This document shows positions 8,387-16,748 of a stretch of DNA of 64,000 bases, one piece after another. A model generated the notes under the pieces. That model did no database searches. It was not told where the DNA came from and saw only the letters and a list, made by a program, of their open reading frames with translations. The stretch covers positions 62,001 through 126,000 of the forward strand of contig PVNI01000007.1 in assembly GCA_003001795.1 (NCBI GenBank), written 5' to 3'. Positions within the stretch are counted from its first letter, which is position 1, and each line of letters starts with the position of its first letter. This DNA is from Actinomadura viridilutea (GTDB taxonomy: Bacteria > Actinomycetota > Actinomycetes > Streptosporangiales > Streptosporangiaceae). The position numbers were made by a program, and so were the translations under genes.

Positions 8387-8860
8387 ATGACAGCCCCCCA
8401 CGGTGAGGCCCCCGGCGCGCACCGGGTCCGCCTGGTCGTCCGCGCCGACCCGCCGTCCGGCGGGCCGTCCGACGTGCCCGGGCTGCGCGACGTGGAACCG
8501 GGCGACCTGCGCGACCCCGACGCGGAGATCTTCGGCTGGACCTGCGTCTGCGGCAGCGGCTCGGCGTTCCTGCAGCCGCTGTGGCGGGCCCGGCAGATGG
8601 CGGCCGACCACCAGGAGACGATGGAGCGCCTGGCGCTGCGCGGCGAGCTGGTGGCGGGGGCCGTGCCCAGCGTGCTGCCCGAGTCGGCCGCCGAGATCGC
8701 CGCGTTGATCACCCGGCTGGCGCAGCGGCTCGGCGCGCTGGCGCTGAGCGTGGAGTTCGACGAGGACCGGGAGATCGTCCTCAAGCACCTGGGCACCGCG
8801 GCGGCCGCGATCGACATGGCGCTGCGCGACGCCCGCGACACCCGCCGCGACGACGCCTGA
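8387..8860 (+). CDS. Hypothetical protein with a CxC motif
   Basis: This 157-aa soluble protein of unrecognised family has an acidic N-terminal half ending in FGWTCVCGSGSAF (two Cys, residues 50-52), then a helical C-terminal half (for example AAEIAALITRLAQRLGALALSVEF). The codon pattern looks like that of real neighbours. The start ATG at 8387 follows GGGGGC, a modest binding site. The CxC pair could bind metal or undergo redox, but nothing more can be claimed. Confidence 0.5.
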   Translation: MTAPHGEAPGAHRVRLVVRADPPSGGPSDVPGLRDVEPGDLRDPDAEIFGWTCVCGSGSAFLQPLWRARQMAADHQETMERLALRGELVAGAVPSVLPESAAEIAALITRLAQRLGALALSVEFDEDREIVLKHLGTAAAAIDMALRDARDTRRDDA

Positions 8861-8907
8861 CCGGGACCGCGCGGCGAGACGCGTCGCCTCCCGGCCCGGG
8901 GGCGCGG

Positions 8908-10380
8908 TCAGCGGTCCTCGCGGGCGTCGCAGGCGACGTCGGCGGGCAGCCAGCCGCGGCGCTCCAGCTCGTCCAGCAGCCGGTGGTAGGACTCGGTGAA
9001 CCGGTCGCGGGCGCCGGGCCGGGGCTCGACGACGGTGCGGATCCGCACCATCGACTCGGCGACGTCGGCGAGGGAGCCGGCGCCGGTCGTGCCGTAGGCG
9101 GCCAGGATCGCCATGCCCAGCGCGGCGTCGGCGTGCTCGGGCACGCGGGCGGGACGGCCCAGCACGTCGGCGCGCAGCTGGGTCCAGTAGCCGCTGCGGA
9201 CGGCGCCGCCGGTGAACGTCAGCGGCCCGTCGACGGGCGCGCCGAGCCTGCGCACGTACGCCAGCGCGAGCCGTTCGACGAACGCCACGCCCTGCAGCAG
9301 CGCGGCGTGGCGGTCGGCGTCGTCGGCGGGCGTGCCGAGCATGAACGGCACGGCGTCCGGCGCCGCGAACGGGAAGCGCTCTCCCCGGGAGACCAGCGGG
9401 TACGCCACGGCGCCGGACGGCTCCCAGCGGGCGGCGCGCCGGTCCAGGTCGGCCAGGCCGTCGGCGGGCAGCGCGCCCGCGCCCACGCTGGAGGCCCCTC
9501 CCGGCAGCCACGTCCCGTCGGGGGAGCGGTGGCTGTAGAGGACGCCGAGCGGGTCGCGCACCAGGGTCGGGGTGACGCCCTTGAGCACCAGCGTCGTGCC
9601 CAGCACCGAGTTCCACCGGCCGGCGCGCAGCGCGCCCGAGCCGATCTGGGCCGCGCAGCCGTCGGTCATGCCCGCCACGACGGGCGTCCCGGCCGGGATG
9701 CCGGTCTCCTCCGCCGCCGACGGCGACACCGCGCCGAGCACGGCGCCCGGCCGGACCACCTCGGGCAGCAGCGCGGCGTCCAGCCCCAGGGCGTCGAACA
9801 CCTCGCCCGGCCAGCGTTCGCCGAGCGGGTCGTAGCCGGTCTTCAGGGCGTGGCTGGAGTCGGTGGCGACCCGGTCGCCGACCAGCCGCTCGTTGATGAA
9901 GTCGGCCTGGTGCAGCAGGCGCGCGCCGGGACGCCCGCGCGTCAGCCGCAGCGCCTTGGGCAGCGCCCACGACGGCTGGATGCGCCGGCCGAGCCGCGCC
10001 CACAGCGCGGCCCCGGCCTCCTGCGCCTCGGCGGCCTCGGCGCGGGCCCGGCCGTCGTCGTACATCAGGCCGGGCGTCACAGGGCGGCCGTCGTCGTCGG
10101 CGAGCAGCACGGTGCCGGAGGTGCTGCACACCGCGACGCCCCGGACCAGCCCCGGCGGCACGTCGCGCAGCGCCCTCCGCGAGGCGTCGCGCACGGCCGC
10201 CCACCACGCGGCGGGGTCCTGCTCGTGCCGCTCGGCCTCGCGCCGTCCGGTGAGCGGCGCCGAGGCGCGGCGCACCACCCTCCCGGAGGCGTCGGCGGCC
10301 AGCACCCGCACGCTCTGCGTGCCGAGGTCCACCCCCAGCCAGACCGGCCGCTCCACGGGGTCTCGCCGAGGGTCTCCCAC
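8908..10380 (-). CDS. FGGY-family carbohydrate kinase (xylulokinase/ribulokinase-like)
   Basis: This 490-aa sugar kinase is predicted to phosphorylate a pentulose or related sugar or polyol with ATP. The N-terminal actin-like phosphate loop is GVDLGTQSVRVL (residues 16-27). The segment GMTDGCAAQIGSG resembles the xylulokinase GxxDxxxxxxG region with its catalytic Asp. The second domain has LTFTGGAVRSGYW, the FGGY signature 2. Length is typical. The GTG start at 10378-10380 faces an AT-rich promoter region. The substrate is uncertain: D-xylulose, D-ribulose and other polyols are all plausible. No transporter or isomerase adjoins it. Confidence 0.85.
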   Translation of the reverse strand: MGDPRRDPVERPVWLGVDLGTQSVRVLAADASGRVVRRASAPLTGRREAERHEQDPAAWWAAVRDASRRALRDVPPGLVRGVAVCSTSGTVLLADDDGRPVTPGLMYDDGRARAEAAEAQEAGAALWARLGRRIQPSWALPKALRLTRGRPGARLLHQADFINERLVGDRVATDSSHALKTGYDPLGERWPGEVFDALGLDAALLPEVVRPGAVLGAVSPSAAEETGIPAGTPVVAGMTDGCAAQIGSGALRAGRWNSVLGTTLVLKGVTPTLVRDPLGVLYSHRSPDGTWLPGGASSVGAGALPADGLADLDRRAARWEPSGAVAYPLVSRGERFPFAAPDAVPFMLGTPADDADRHAALLQGVAFVERLALAYVRRLGAPVDGPLTFTGGAVRSGYWTQLRADVLGRPARVPEHADAALGMAILAAYGTTGAGSLADVAESMVRIRTVVEPRPGARDRFTESYHRLLDELERRGWLPADVACDAREDR

Positions 10381-10727
10381 CGCGCGCCCTCCCCAAATTA
10401 TCGGTGTCCGATGTGAACTTATAACAGTCTATTGTTGACACCTACAAGAGCGGCGATGAACGTCCACGGCGTTCCGGTCTGACGTCTTCGTCGATGAGAT
10501 GTCCAGCCTCGTCCGGTCGGCTCTGGGCGTCGGCGATCCGCCAGAGGAGGGCTCGGCGGGTCAGCGCGGCGGAGGTGTTAAGAACACATGACGACGTGTT
10601 ACATATGCCGTCGCCCGTCCACCCGACCCGACGCGACCGCCCGCCGCCGGACCGGGCGCGGTGAACCCGGGCGCTCCCGCCTGCGTTACGTTCGCATAGC
10701 AGGGCCGTCATGGAGGGAGTCGGGTCG
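10381..10727. promoter_or_regulatory. Divergent control region between the FGGY kinase and glycosyltransferase genes
   Basis: This 347-bp region holds no convincing gene. Its left end is the AT-richest patch around (10393-10435). It carries nested inverted repeats: GGTGTC (10401-10406) with GACACC (10435-10440), and AACA-N6-TGTT (10421-10434). These are suitable for a regulator of the leftward kinase. The right part has GTGTT-AAG-AACAC (10575-10587), a further GTGTT at 10596-10600 and TACATATG just after, which may be operator and -10 for the rightward glycosyltransferase. The middle (10445-10570) shows no clear structure. Confidence 0.4.
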
Positions 10728-11783
10728 GTGGCGAAGAAGAGCGTGTCGGTCTCCCTGATCACGCTGGGGGACCCCGACACGCTGACCGGCGGGTACCGCT
10801 ATCACCGGCGGATGGCCGAACTCGCCCCCCGCAACGGCGCCCGGCTCGTCTTCGCCTCCTTCCCCGAGCGGCCCTTCCCGCTGGCCGCCCTCGACGCGCG
10901 CGACGTGTGGCGGACGGTGCGCGAGCAGGACCCCGACGTGGTGCTCCTGGACAGCATCGCCGCCGCCTTCCTCGCCGCCTCCCGCGCATGGCCGGACGTC
11001 CCCGTCGCCGCCGTGCTGCACCAGCCGCCCGGCGGCATCGACCACGGCCGCCTGCGCACCGCCGTGCAGGCCGTCCTCGACCGCTCCGTCTACCGGCGGG
11101 TCGCCCGGCTCATGGTCGCCAGCGACCACCTCGCCGAGGAGCTGGCCCGGCAGGGGTTCGCCGACGCGGTCGTGGTGCCGCCCGGCCGGGACGTGGCCGC
11201 CCCCGACGGCCCGCCCGCCGACATGCGCGGCGGCGCCCGCGCCGCGCTGCTCTGCGTCGCCAACTGGCTGCCCCGCAAGGGCATCCTCGACCTCCTCGAC
11301 GCCGTCGCCCTCCTGCCCGAGGGGGCCGCACGGCTCCACCTGGCCGGGGACGAGGACGCCGACCCGGCCTACCGCGCCGCCGTCCTGCGCCGCCTCGACC
11401 GCCCCGACCTGGCCGGACGGGTGGTCCGCCACGGCCGCCTGACCGGCGGCCAGGTCGCCCGCCTCTACCGGGACTGCGACGTGTTCGTGCTTCCCAGCAC
11501 CCGCGAGCCCTATGGAACGGTGTACGGAGAAGCGATGGCGGCGGGCCTGCCTGTCGTCGGCTGGCGGGCGGGCAATCTCCCCCACCTGGCGAGGCAGGAC
11601 CGGGAGGGCCGGTACGCGGAGGTCGGCGACGTCCCCGCGCTCGCCGCCGCGCTGCGCGCGCTGATCGACGACGCGGACCTGCGCGCCCGGCTCGGCGCCG
11701 CCGCCCGCGAACGCGCCGCCGCCTTCCCCACCTGGGAGGAGACCGCGCGCACCTTCTTCGCCACACTGCGGGAGATCTCATGA
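10728..11783 (+). CDS. Glycosyltransferase family 4 protein
   Basis: This 351-aa protein has a two-Rossmann GT-B layout. The N-terminal half includes LTGGYRYHRRMAEL and the donor half has ANWLPRKGILDLLDAV and the GT4 signature EPYGTVYGEAMAAGLPVVG, with the conserved E-x7-E pattern. It should transfer a sugar from a nucleotide donor to an unknown acceptor. No membrane segment is seen. The GTG at 10728 is preferred because GGAGGGAG lies 8 bp upstream; an ATG at 10710 adds six residues but would overlap that site. It overlaps the next gene by ATGA, so the two are one transcription unit. Confidence 0.82.
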   Translation: MAKKSVSVSLITLGDPDTLTGGYRYHRRMAELAPRNGARLVFASFPERPFPLAALDARDVWRTVREQDPDVVLLDSIAAAFLAASRAWPDVPVAAVLHQPPGGIDHGRLRTAVQAVLDRSVYRRVARLMVASDHLAEELARQGFADAVVVPPGRDVAAPDGPPADMRGGARAALLCVANWLPRKGILDLLDAVALLPEGAARLHLAGDEDADPAYRAAVLRRLDRPDLAGRVVRHGRLTGGQVARLYRDCDVFVLPSTREPYGTVYGEAMAAGLPVVGWRAGNLPHLARQDREGRYAEVGDVPALAAALRALIDDADLRARLGAAARERAAAFPTWEETARTFFATLREIS

Positions 11784-12562
11784 CCGACACGCCTTCGCGC
11801 CAGGACCCGTCCGCCCGCGGACCCGCCCGCGGAACGGCCGGTGACGACCGCGGCACCGGCTGGAACACCGTGACCGCTCCGCCCGTCACCACCCTGCTGC
11901 TGCGCCACGGCGACACCCCGCTGTCGCCGGAGAAGCGGTTCAGCGGCGTGTCCGAGGTCGGGCTCAGCGAGGAGGGCGTGGCGCAGGCGCGGGCGGCGGC
12001 CCGCCGCCTGGCCGGGCGCGGCGGCATCTCGACGGTGCTGTCCTCGCCGCTGCGCCGCGCCCGGCAGACCGCCGAGATCGTCGCCGACGAGCTCGGGCGG
12101 CGCCCGGTGGTGGTGGACGACGACCTGCGGGAGACCGACTTCGGCGCGTGGGAGGGCCTGACCCTGGAGGAGGCCCGCGCCGCCTGGCCGGACGAGGTCG
12201 CCGCCTGGATGAACGACCCCGCCGTCGCGCCCCCGGGCGGGGAGAGCTTCACCGACACCCTGGCCCGGATGCAGCGGGTGCGCCGGCGGATCGTCGAACG
12301 CCCGCCCGCCGGCGCGGTCCTGCTGGTGACCCACGTCGGCGCGATCAAGACGCTGATCGTGATGGCGCTGCAGGCCCCGCTGGACAGCATGCACCGCATG
12401 TTCCTGGGCTCGGCCTGCCTGTCGGAGATCGACTGGTTCCGCGACGGGACGGCCGTCGTCCGCGCCTTCAACGACACCGCCCACCTGGACGCCCCCGCCC
12501 GCCGCCCGGCCCCCGCCGACGCCCCGGCGGTCGGCGCGTCCGCCGAGGACGCCGCGCGCTGA
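11780..12562 (+). CDS. Histidine phosphatase family protein (phosphoglycerate-mutase-like)
   Basis: This 260-aa protein has the catalytic RHG at residues 42-44, then SPLRRARQTAE and the acid-bearing DLRETDFGAWEG. The second catalytic His is in LLVTHVGAIKTL near residue 184. The first 35 residues are a low-complexity polar extension not typical of the family, and the tail is Ala/Pro-rich. Such enzymes act on sugar phosphates, alpha-ribazole phosphate or other phosphoesters. Coupling to the glycosyltransferase (ATGA overlap) suggests a sugar-phosphate product, as an inference. Confidence 0.8.
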   Translation: MTDTPSRQDPSARGPARGTAGDDRGTGWNTVTAPPVTTLLLRHGDTPLSPEKRFSGVSEVGLSEEGVAQARAAARRLAGRGGISTVLSSPLRRARQTAEIVADELGRRPVVVDDDLRETDFGAWEGLTLEEARAAWPDEVAAWMNDPAVAPPGGESFTDTLARMQRVRRRIVERPPAGAVLLVTHVGAIKTLIVMALQAPLDSMHRMFLGSACLSEIDWFRDGTAVVRAFNDTAHLDAPARRPAPADAPAVGASAEDAAR

Positions 12563-12624
12563 CGCCCGCCGGGCCGACGTCTCCGAACGTCGCCCCATGA
12601 GCCCCGTCGGCGCGCAGGCGGGGG

Positions 12625-13800
12625 TCAGAGCGTCACGGGGAGCGAGGTCAGGCGCCAGGTGCCCGGGTCGGGGGCGCGCAGCGCGTCGGGGTCGTCGGCG
12701 GCCAAGGCCAGGTCGCGCCGCAGCAGGGCAGTCAGGGCGACGCCGGTCTGCACCCGCGCCAAGGACGCGCCCAGGCAGAAGTGCGGGCCGTGAGCGAAGC
12801 CGAGGTGCCCGGTCCCCCCGACTTCGCGTGACACGTCGAAGCGGTCGGGGCGGTCGAAGGCGCGCGGGTCGCGGTTGGCGGAGGCCACGGCGACGGTGAC
12901 CGGCTCGCCCTCGCGGACCGCGACGCCGCACAAGTCGACGTCCTCGCGGGCGTACCGCGGGATCGTCAACAGGGTCGGGCCGCACCAGCGGATCAGCTCC
13001 TCCACGGCCCGCGGCATCAGCGCCGGGTTCTCCCGCAGCAGGGCCAGCTGGTCAGGCCGGCGCAGCAGGGCGTGGACCGCGTTGGCGATGAGGTTGGCGG
13101 GGGTCTGACCCGCCAGGACCAGGTGCCAGATGAGCGTCGCCATCTCGACGTCGCTGAGCCGGTCGCCGTCCTCGGCCTGGATGCGCAGCAGGTCGGAGAC
13201 CAGGTCGTCGCCGGGCTCCGCGCGGCGCCGGGCCACCGCCCGCTTCGCGCCGTCCACGATGCCCGGGATCGCCTCGGCGAACCGCGGACCGGCCCCGGCC
13301 GCGACCGCCGCGCCGTACTCGCGCCAGCGCGGACGGTCCGCGTCGGGGACGCCGACCAGCTCGCAGATGACCTCCATCGGCAGCGGCCGGGCGAAGTGCG
13401 GGAGCAGGTCGACGACGCCGCCCGGCAGGCCGTCCAGCAGGCGGTCCACGATCGGCTCGATGCGATGCCGGAACGCGGCGGCGCGGCGGGCGGTGAACGC
13501 CGGGGCCACCAGCCTGCGCAGCCGCGTGTGCTCGGCCCCGTTCCGCTCGCTCATGGTGCGCATGTACGGCAGGCACTCCTCGGGGACGTCGGGCCGCAGG
13601 AAGCTGTCGGCGGTCAGCTCGAAGCGGGGGTCGCTCAGCATCGCGCGGGCGTCGGCGTGGCGCAGGACGGCCCAGGTCGGCGGCAGGCCGGGGATCGTCA
13701 GCCGTGCCCCAGGGGCGCGCTCGCGGGCGCGTCCGTAGGCGGCGAACGGGTCCCGGATCACTTCGGGGTCGGTGAGGTCCAGCTCGGGGACGGGGGACAT
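12625..13800 (-). CDS. Cytochrome P450 with atypical I-helix
   Basis: This 391-aa soluble class-I type P450 has the ExxR motif in EELIR and the heme ligand loop FAHGPHFCLGASLAR with Cys342. The I-helix reads LVLAGQTPAN, so the usual acid-alcohol pair (AGxD/E-T) is replaced by Thr-Pro. This may change proton delivery or indicate an unusual substrate. It needs a ferredoxin and reductase from elsewhere. It is divergent from a TetR regulator with a perfect palindrome between them, so substrate-responsive repression is likely. The substrate is unknown. Confidence 0.9.
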   Translation of the reverse strand: MSPVPELDLTDPEVIRDPFAAYGRARERAPGARLTIPGLPPTWAVLRHADARAMLSDPRFELTADSFLRPDVPEECLPYMRTMSERNGAEHTRLRRLVAPAFTARRAAAFRHRIEPIVDRLLDGLPGGVVDLLPHFARPLPMEVICELVGVPDADRPRWREYGAAVAAGAGPRFAEAIPGIVDGAKRAVARRRAEPGDDLVSDLLRIQAEDGDRLSDVEMATLIWHLVLAGQTPANLIANAVHALLRRPDQLALLRENPALMPRAVEELIRWCGPTLLTIPRYAREDVDLCGVAVREGEPVTVAVASANRDPRAFDRPDRFDVSREVGGTGHLGFAHGPHFCLGASLARVQTGVALTALLRRDLALAADDPDALRAPDPGTWRLTSLPVTL

Positions 13801-13814
13801 GCGCGCTCCCTCTC

Positions 13815-13844
13815 AGATGTTCACATCAGATGATCTCATCATCT
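13815..13844. promoter_or_regulatory. Overlapping palindromes, candidate TetR operator between P450 and tetR
   Basis: AGATGATCTCATCATCT (13828-13844) is a perfect inverted repeat with 7-bp arms and a CTC centre. It overlaps a second one, GATGT-TC-ACATC (13816-13827). Both sit in the 94 bp between the divergent starts. The spacing and symmetry fit a TetR dimer pair controlling both directions. Confidence 0.6.
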
Positions 13845-13894
13845 AAATGGCGACGGTATCTTGATCGGGGGTCGGCGGCAACCCGGGGAGGACG

Positions 13895-14953
13895 ATGGAA
13901 CGGCTCACCAGGGCGCAGACGCAGGAGCGCAACCGCGCCAGGGTGCTGGCCGCGGCCCGGGAGGAGTTCGCCGAGCACGGCTTCCGCGACGCCAAGATCG
14001 ACGACATCGCCGCGCGCGCCGGGCTCACCCGCGGCGCGGTCTACTCCAACTTCCCCGGCAAGCGGGCCCTGTACTTCGCCGTCCTCGCCGAGGACGGCGA
14101 GCGCTCATCGGGGCCCTCGCTCTCAGAAGGGCCCGGCGCGGCGTCCGGCGCGCCGGAGGCGCTCGCCGCGTTCGCGCGCGCGTGGGCGGCGCGGCTGCCG
14201 CTGGCCACCGACGGGGCCTGGCTCGGCAGGGACCTGATGCCCGAGATCCTCGCCGACGAGCGCAGCCGGCAGGCGTTCGCGCAGCTGATGAAGCTGAACG
14301 CGATCCTGCTCGGCCTCGCCATGGAGCGGCTGCGACCGGGCGGGCCGCGGCTGGTGCGCGTCGCCGAGGCCGTGCTGACGACCCTGCAGGGCGCGAGCCA
14401 GATGTCGGCCGCCGCGCCCGGCTTCGTCGAGCCGTTCGACATCGTCGCCGTCTGCGAGCGCCTCGCCGACCTCACGCTGGACGACCGCTGGGCTCCGCCG
14501 CACCTGCCGTACGCGCCGCGTGCGCGCCCGGACGACACGCCCTGGTCGCCGCCGCCCGCGGTGGACGCCCTCCGCGGCGAGCCCGTCCGGTCGGAGGACG
14601 ACGGCGTCGTCGCGATCCTCGGCCTGCACCGCCTGGAGGCCGCCGAGGAGGCCGTGCGGGCCGCGCCGAGCGGGGCCCGGGTGACGGCCGTGCTGGTCAC
14701 CGGGGACCCCGGCGAGCTGGCGCCGCTGGCCAGGCTGGTCCTCGGCGAGGTGTGCGGCTGCCTGCGTCAGGCGTTTGCGAGGTCGGCGTGGCCGCACCTG
14801 GCGGTGGTGCACGATCCGTCGGGCGCCCTCGCCGCGGCGGCGGGCGTGGCCGCCGTCAGCGACGCGACCGAGGTCGCCGTCCGCATCCGCGGCGGCCGGA
14901 TCGTCGCCCGCGCCGACGGCCACGGCGCCTGCCACGCCGCCGCGACGGCATGA
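13895..14953 (+). CDS. TetR-family regulator with a long C-terminal extension
   Basis: This 352-aa protein has a TetR helix-turn-helix in the first 55 residues (RARVLAAAREEFAEHGF, then DDIAARAGLTRGAVYSNFPGKRALY) and a normal ligand domain to about residue 200. The remaining 150 residues are extra. The final part (LGLHRLEAAEEAVRAAP onward) contains alternating strands and helices such as VTAVLVTGD and HLAVVHDPSGALAAAAGV. This resembles a thioredoxin-like fold, but no CxxC is present; one CGC triplet occurs instead. It probably regulates the divergent P450. The start ATG at 13895 follows GGGGAGGAC. Confidence 0.82.
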   Translation: MERLTRAQTQERNRARVLAAAREEFAEHGFRDAKIDDIAARAGLTRGAVYSNFPGKRALYFAVLAEDGERSSGPSLSEGPGAASGAPEALAAFARAWAARLPLATDGAWLGRDLMPEILADERSRQAFAQLMKLNAILLGLAMERLRPGGPRLVRVAEAVLTTLQGASQMSAAAPGFVEPFDIVAVCERLADLTLDDRWAPPHLPYAPRARPDDTPWSPPPAVDALRGEPVRSEDDGVVAILGLHRLEAAEEAVRAAPSGARVTAVLVTGDPGELAPLARLVLGEVCGCLRQAFARSAWPHLAVVHDPSGALAAAAGVAAVSDATEVAVRIRGGRIVARADGHGACHAAATA

Positions 14954-14974
14954 CGGCTCCGGCCCGCCGGCCGG

Positions 14975-15745
14975 TCAGAGCGGGTCCCACGGGATCGACT
15001 CGTAGAGGCCGACCAGCCGTTCGGCGATCTCGGGGTTCTGCGGGACGGTCCGGTCGTCGACCCGCCCCACCGGGGAGACGCCCCGCGAGTTGGTGACGAA
15101 CACGGCGGCGAACGACGGCAGGTCGGCCAGGCGGACCGTGCGGCGGCGGGCGCCGAGCCCGGCGCGGTCGAGCAGCCGCATCGTGATCCCGGGCAGGGCG
15201 GGGGCGTCCGGCCAGACGAACGTGTCGCCGTCGTGGCACAGCACGTTGGCGATCCCGGCCTCGGACACGACGCCCTCGTGGTCGACCAGCAGGGCGTCGT
15301 CGAAGCCCTCGCGTTCGGCCGCCCGCCCGTAGTGGATCTGCGCGAACGTCCCCGTGTGCTTGATGTGGGGCACCGGCCGCAGGTAGACGACCGATCGCAG
15401 CTTCTGCGGCGTCCTGGCGGCCTCCTCCGGAGGCCGCACCGTGACCATGACCGAGACGTCGTCGGACTCGGCGCCGCGGAACACCGTGACGCGCACCGTC
15501 GCGTCCGCCGTGTCGCCGAGGGCGTGCCTGATGTGGTCGCGGACGCGCTCGCCGTCCAGTCCGGAGCCGAACAGCTCGCGATTCGCCGCGTCCAGCCGGG
15601 ACAGGTGCAGGTCCAGGCCGCGGACGGCCCGGTCCCGCACCTGCATGACGGTCACATGGCCGTAGTTGACCAGGGCCGCCGGCAGGACCTCCGCGGCGCT
15701 CGGCGCATGCCCGTCGATCTCGGTTCGGGGAAGCACGTTCGCCAC
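14975..15745 (-). CDS. Aminotransferase class IV (4-amino-4-deoxychorismate lyase/branched-chain type)
   Basis: This 256-aa PLP enzyme has the fold-type IV landmarks: HIKHTGTFAQIHYGR (the Lys is the likely Schiff-base residue), GFDDALLVDHEGVVSEAGIANVLC, and a C-terminal VFVTNSRGVSPV substrate loop. PabC-like lyases (folate), D-amino-acid transaminases and branched-chain enzymes share this pattern, so the reaction is not fixed. The GTG at 15743-15745 is the only plausible in-frame start close upstream; its ribosome binding site is weak. It is divergent from the nitrilase-like gene. Confidence 0.78.
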   Translation of the reverse strand: MANVLPRTEIDGHAPSAAEVLPAALVNYGHVTVMQVRDRAVRGLDLHLSRLDAANRELFGSGLDGERVRDHIRHALGDTADATVRVTVFRGAESDDVSVMVTVRPPEEAARTPQKLRSVVYLRPVPHIKHTGTFAQIHYGRAAEREGFDDALLVDHEGVVSEAGIANVLCHDGDTFVWPDAPALPGITMRLLDRAGLGARRRTVRLADLPSFAAVFVTNSRGVSPVGRVDDRTVPQNPEIAERLVGLYESIPWDPL

Positions 15746-15991
15746 CGTAGCCGAGCGGGCCGCGCATCCCTCCCGGCATCTCGAGCACGCGGGCCCGCCG
15801 CGACGCCCTGAGGGATTGCGGACGTCGGTAAGACGGGTGAAAGGATCGGGCTGATGACGATCAGCAGGGAGTCGGCGTTCACGGCTCGCCGCGTGCCCGC
15901 GTGACGCCGCCGTCGGCCGCCGGTGCGGCGGTGCCGCCGTGCCGGACGCGTCGCCGCGCGACCGTCCGCCGACCCGTTTCGGAGGCGCCTG

Positions 15992-16699
15992 ATGCGTTCC
16001 CCCTTGACCATTGCGGTCGCCCAGCCGGCGTGCACGCCCCGGGGCGTCGCGGCGAACGCGGCCGCCCACGCGGCCGCCGTCCGCGCCGCGCGGTCGCGCG
16101 TCGTGATCTTTCCGGAGATGTCCCTGACGGGATACGGGCTCGACGCCCCCGCCGTCACGGCGGACGATCCGCGCCTGCGTCCCTTGGTCGAGGCCTGCGC
16201 GGACACGGGTTCGCTCGCGCTGGCGGGCGCCCCTGTGGCCGCCGGGGCGGGGGAGGGGACGCACATCGCGACGCTGGCCGTCGACGGTGCCGGAGCGCGC
16301 GTCGCCTACCGCAAGATGTTCCTCGGCGGGGACGAACCCGACCGGTTCACCCCCGGACGCGAGCCCGTCGTGCTGGACGTCGACGGGTGGCGGCTCGGCC
16401 TGGCCATCTGCAAGGACACGGGAGTCCCACGCCACGCCGCCGCCACGGCCGCCCTGGGCATCGACGTGTACGCCGTGGGCGTCCTCGAGCACGCCCACGA
16501 CACGCGCGTCATCGATGAGCGCATGCGCCGCGTCGCCGGCGACCACAAGGTGTTCGTCGCGGTGGCGAGCTTCGCCGGGGCGGCCGGCGGCGGGTACGCG
16601 CGGGGCGCCGGACGCTCCCGCATCTGCGCGCCGAGCGGTGACGTGATCGCCCAGGCGGGCGCCGAGCCCGGCGACCTGGCCAGCGCCACCCTCAAGTGA
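15992..16699 (+). CDS. Carbon-nitrogen hydrolase (nitrilase superfamily)
   Basis: This 235-aa protein has the catalytic triad of the family: Glu in VIFPEMSLTGYG, Lys in AYRKMFLGGDE and Cys in LAICKDTGVP. It should hydrolyse an amide or related C-N bond in the cytosol. The length is a little short for the superfamily (about 260-280), and the C-terminal strand region is compressed. The start ATG at 15992 follows GGAGG (15981-15985) with good spacing. The substrate is unknown. Confidence 0.82.
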   Translation: MRSPLTIAVAQPACTPRGVAANAAAHAAAVRAARSRVVIFPEMSLTGYGLDAPAVTADDPRLRPLVEACADTGSLALAGAPVAAGAGEGTHIATLAVDGAGARVAYRKMFLGGDEPDRFTPGREPVVLDVDGWRLGLAICKDTGVPRHAAATAALGIDVYAVGVLEHAHDTRVIDERMRRVAGDHKVFVAVASFAGAAGGGYARGAGRSRICAPSGDVIAQAGAEPGDLASATLK

Positions 16700-16748
16700 C
16701 GGTGCCCGCCATGGACGGTGAAGTGAACTGCGAGGGGGGAACGGCGAG

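Noticed and set aside
10442-10780. A 112-codon minus-strand ORF between the kinase and glycosyltransferase genes
   Set aside because: Its first part is antisense to the glycosyltransferase start. The C-terminal part (LTRRALLWRIADAQ) looks slightly protein-like, but there is no ribosome binding site, no family and poor codon pattern.
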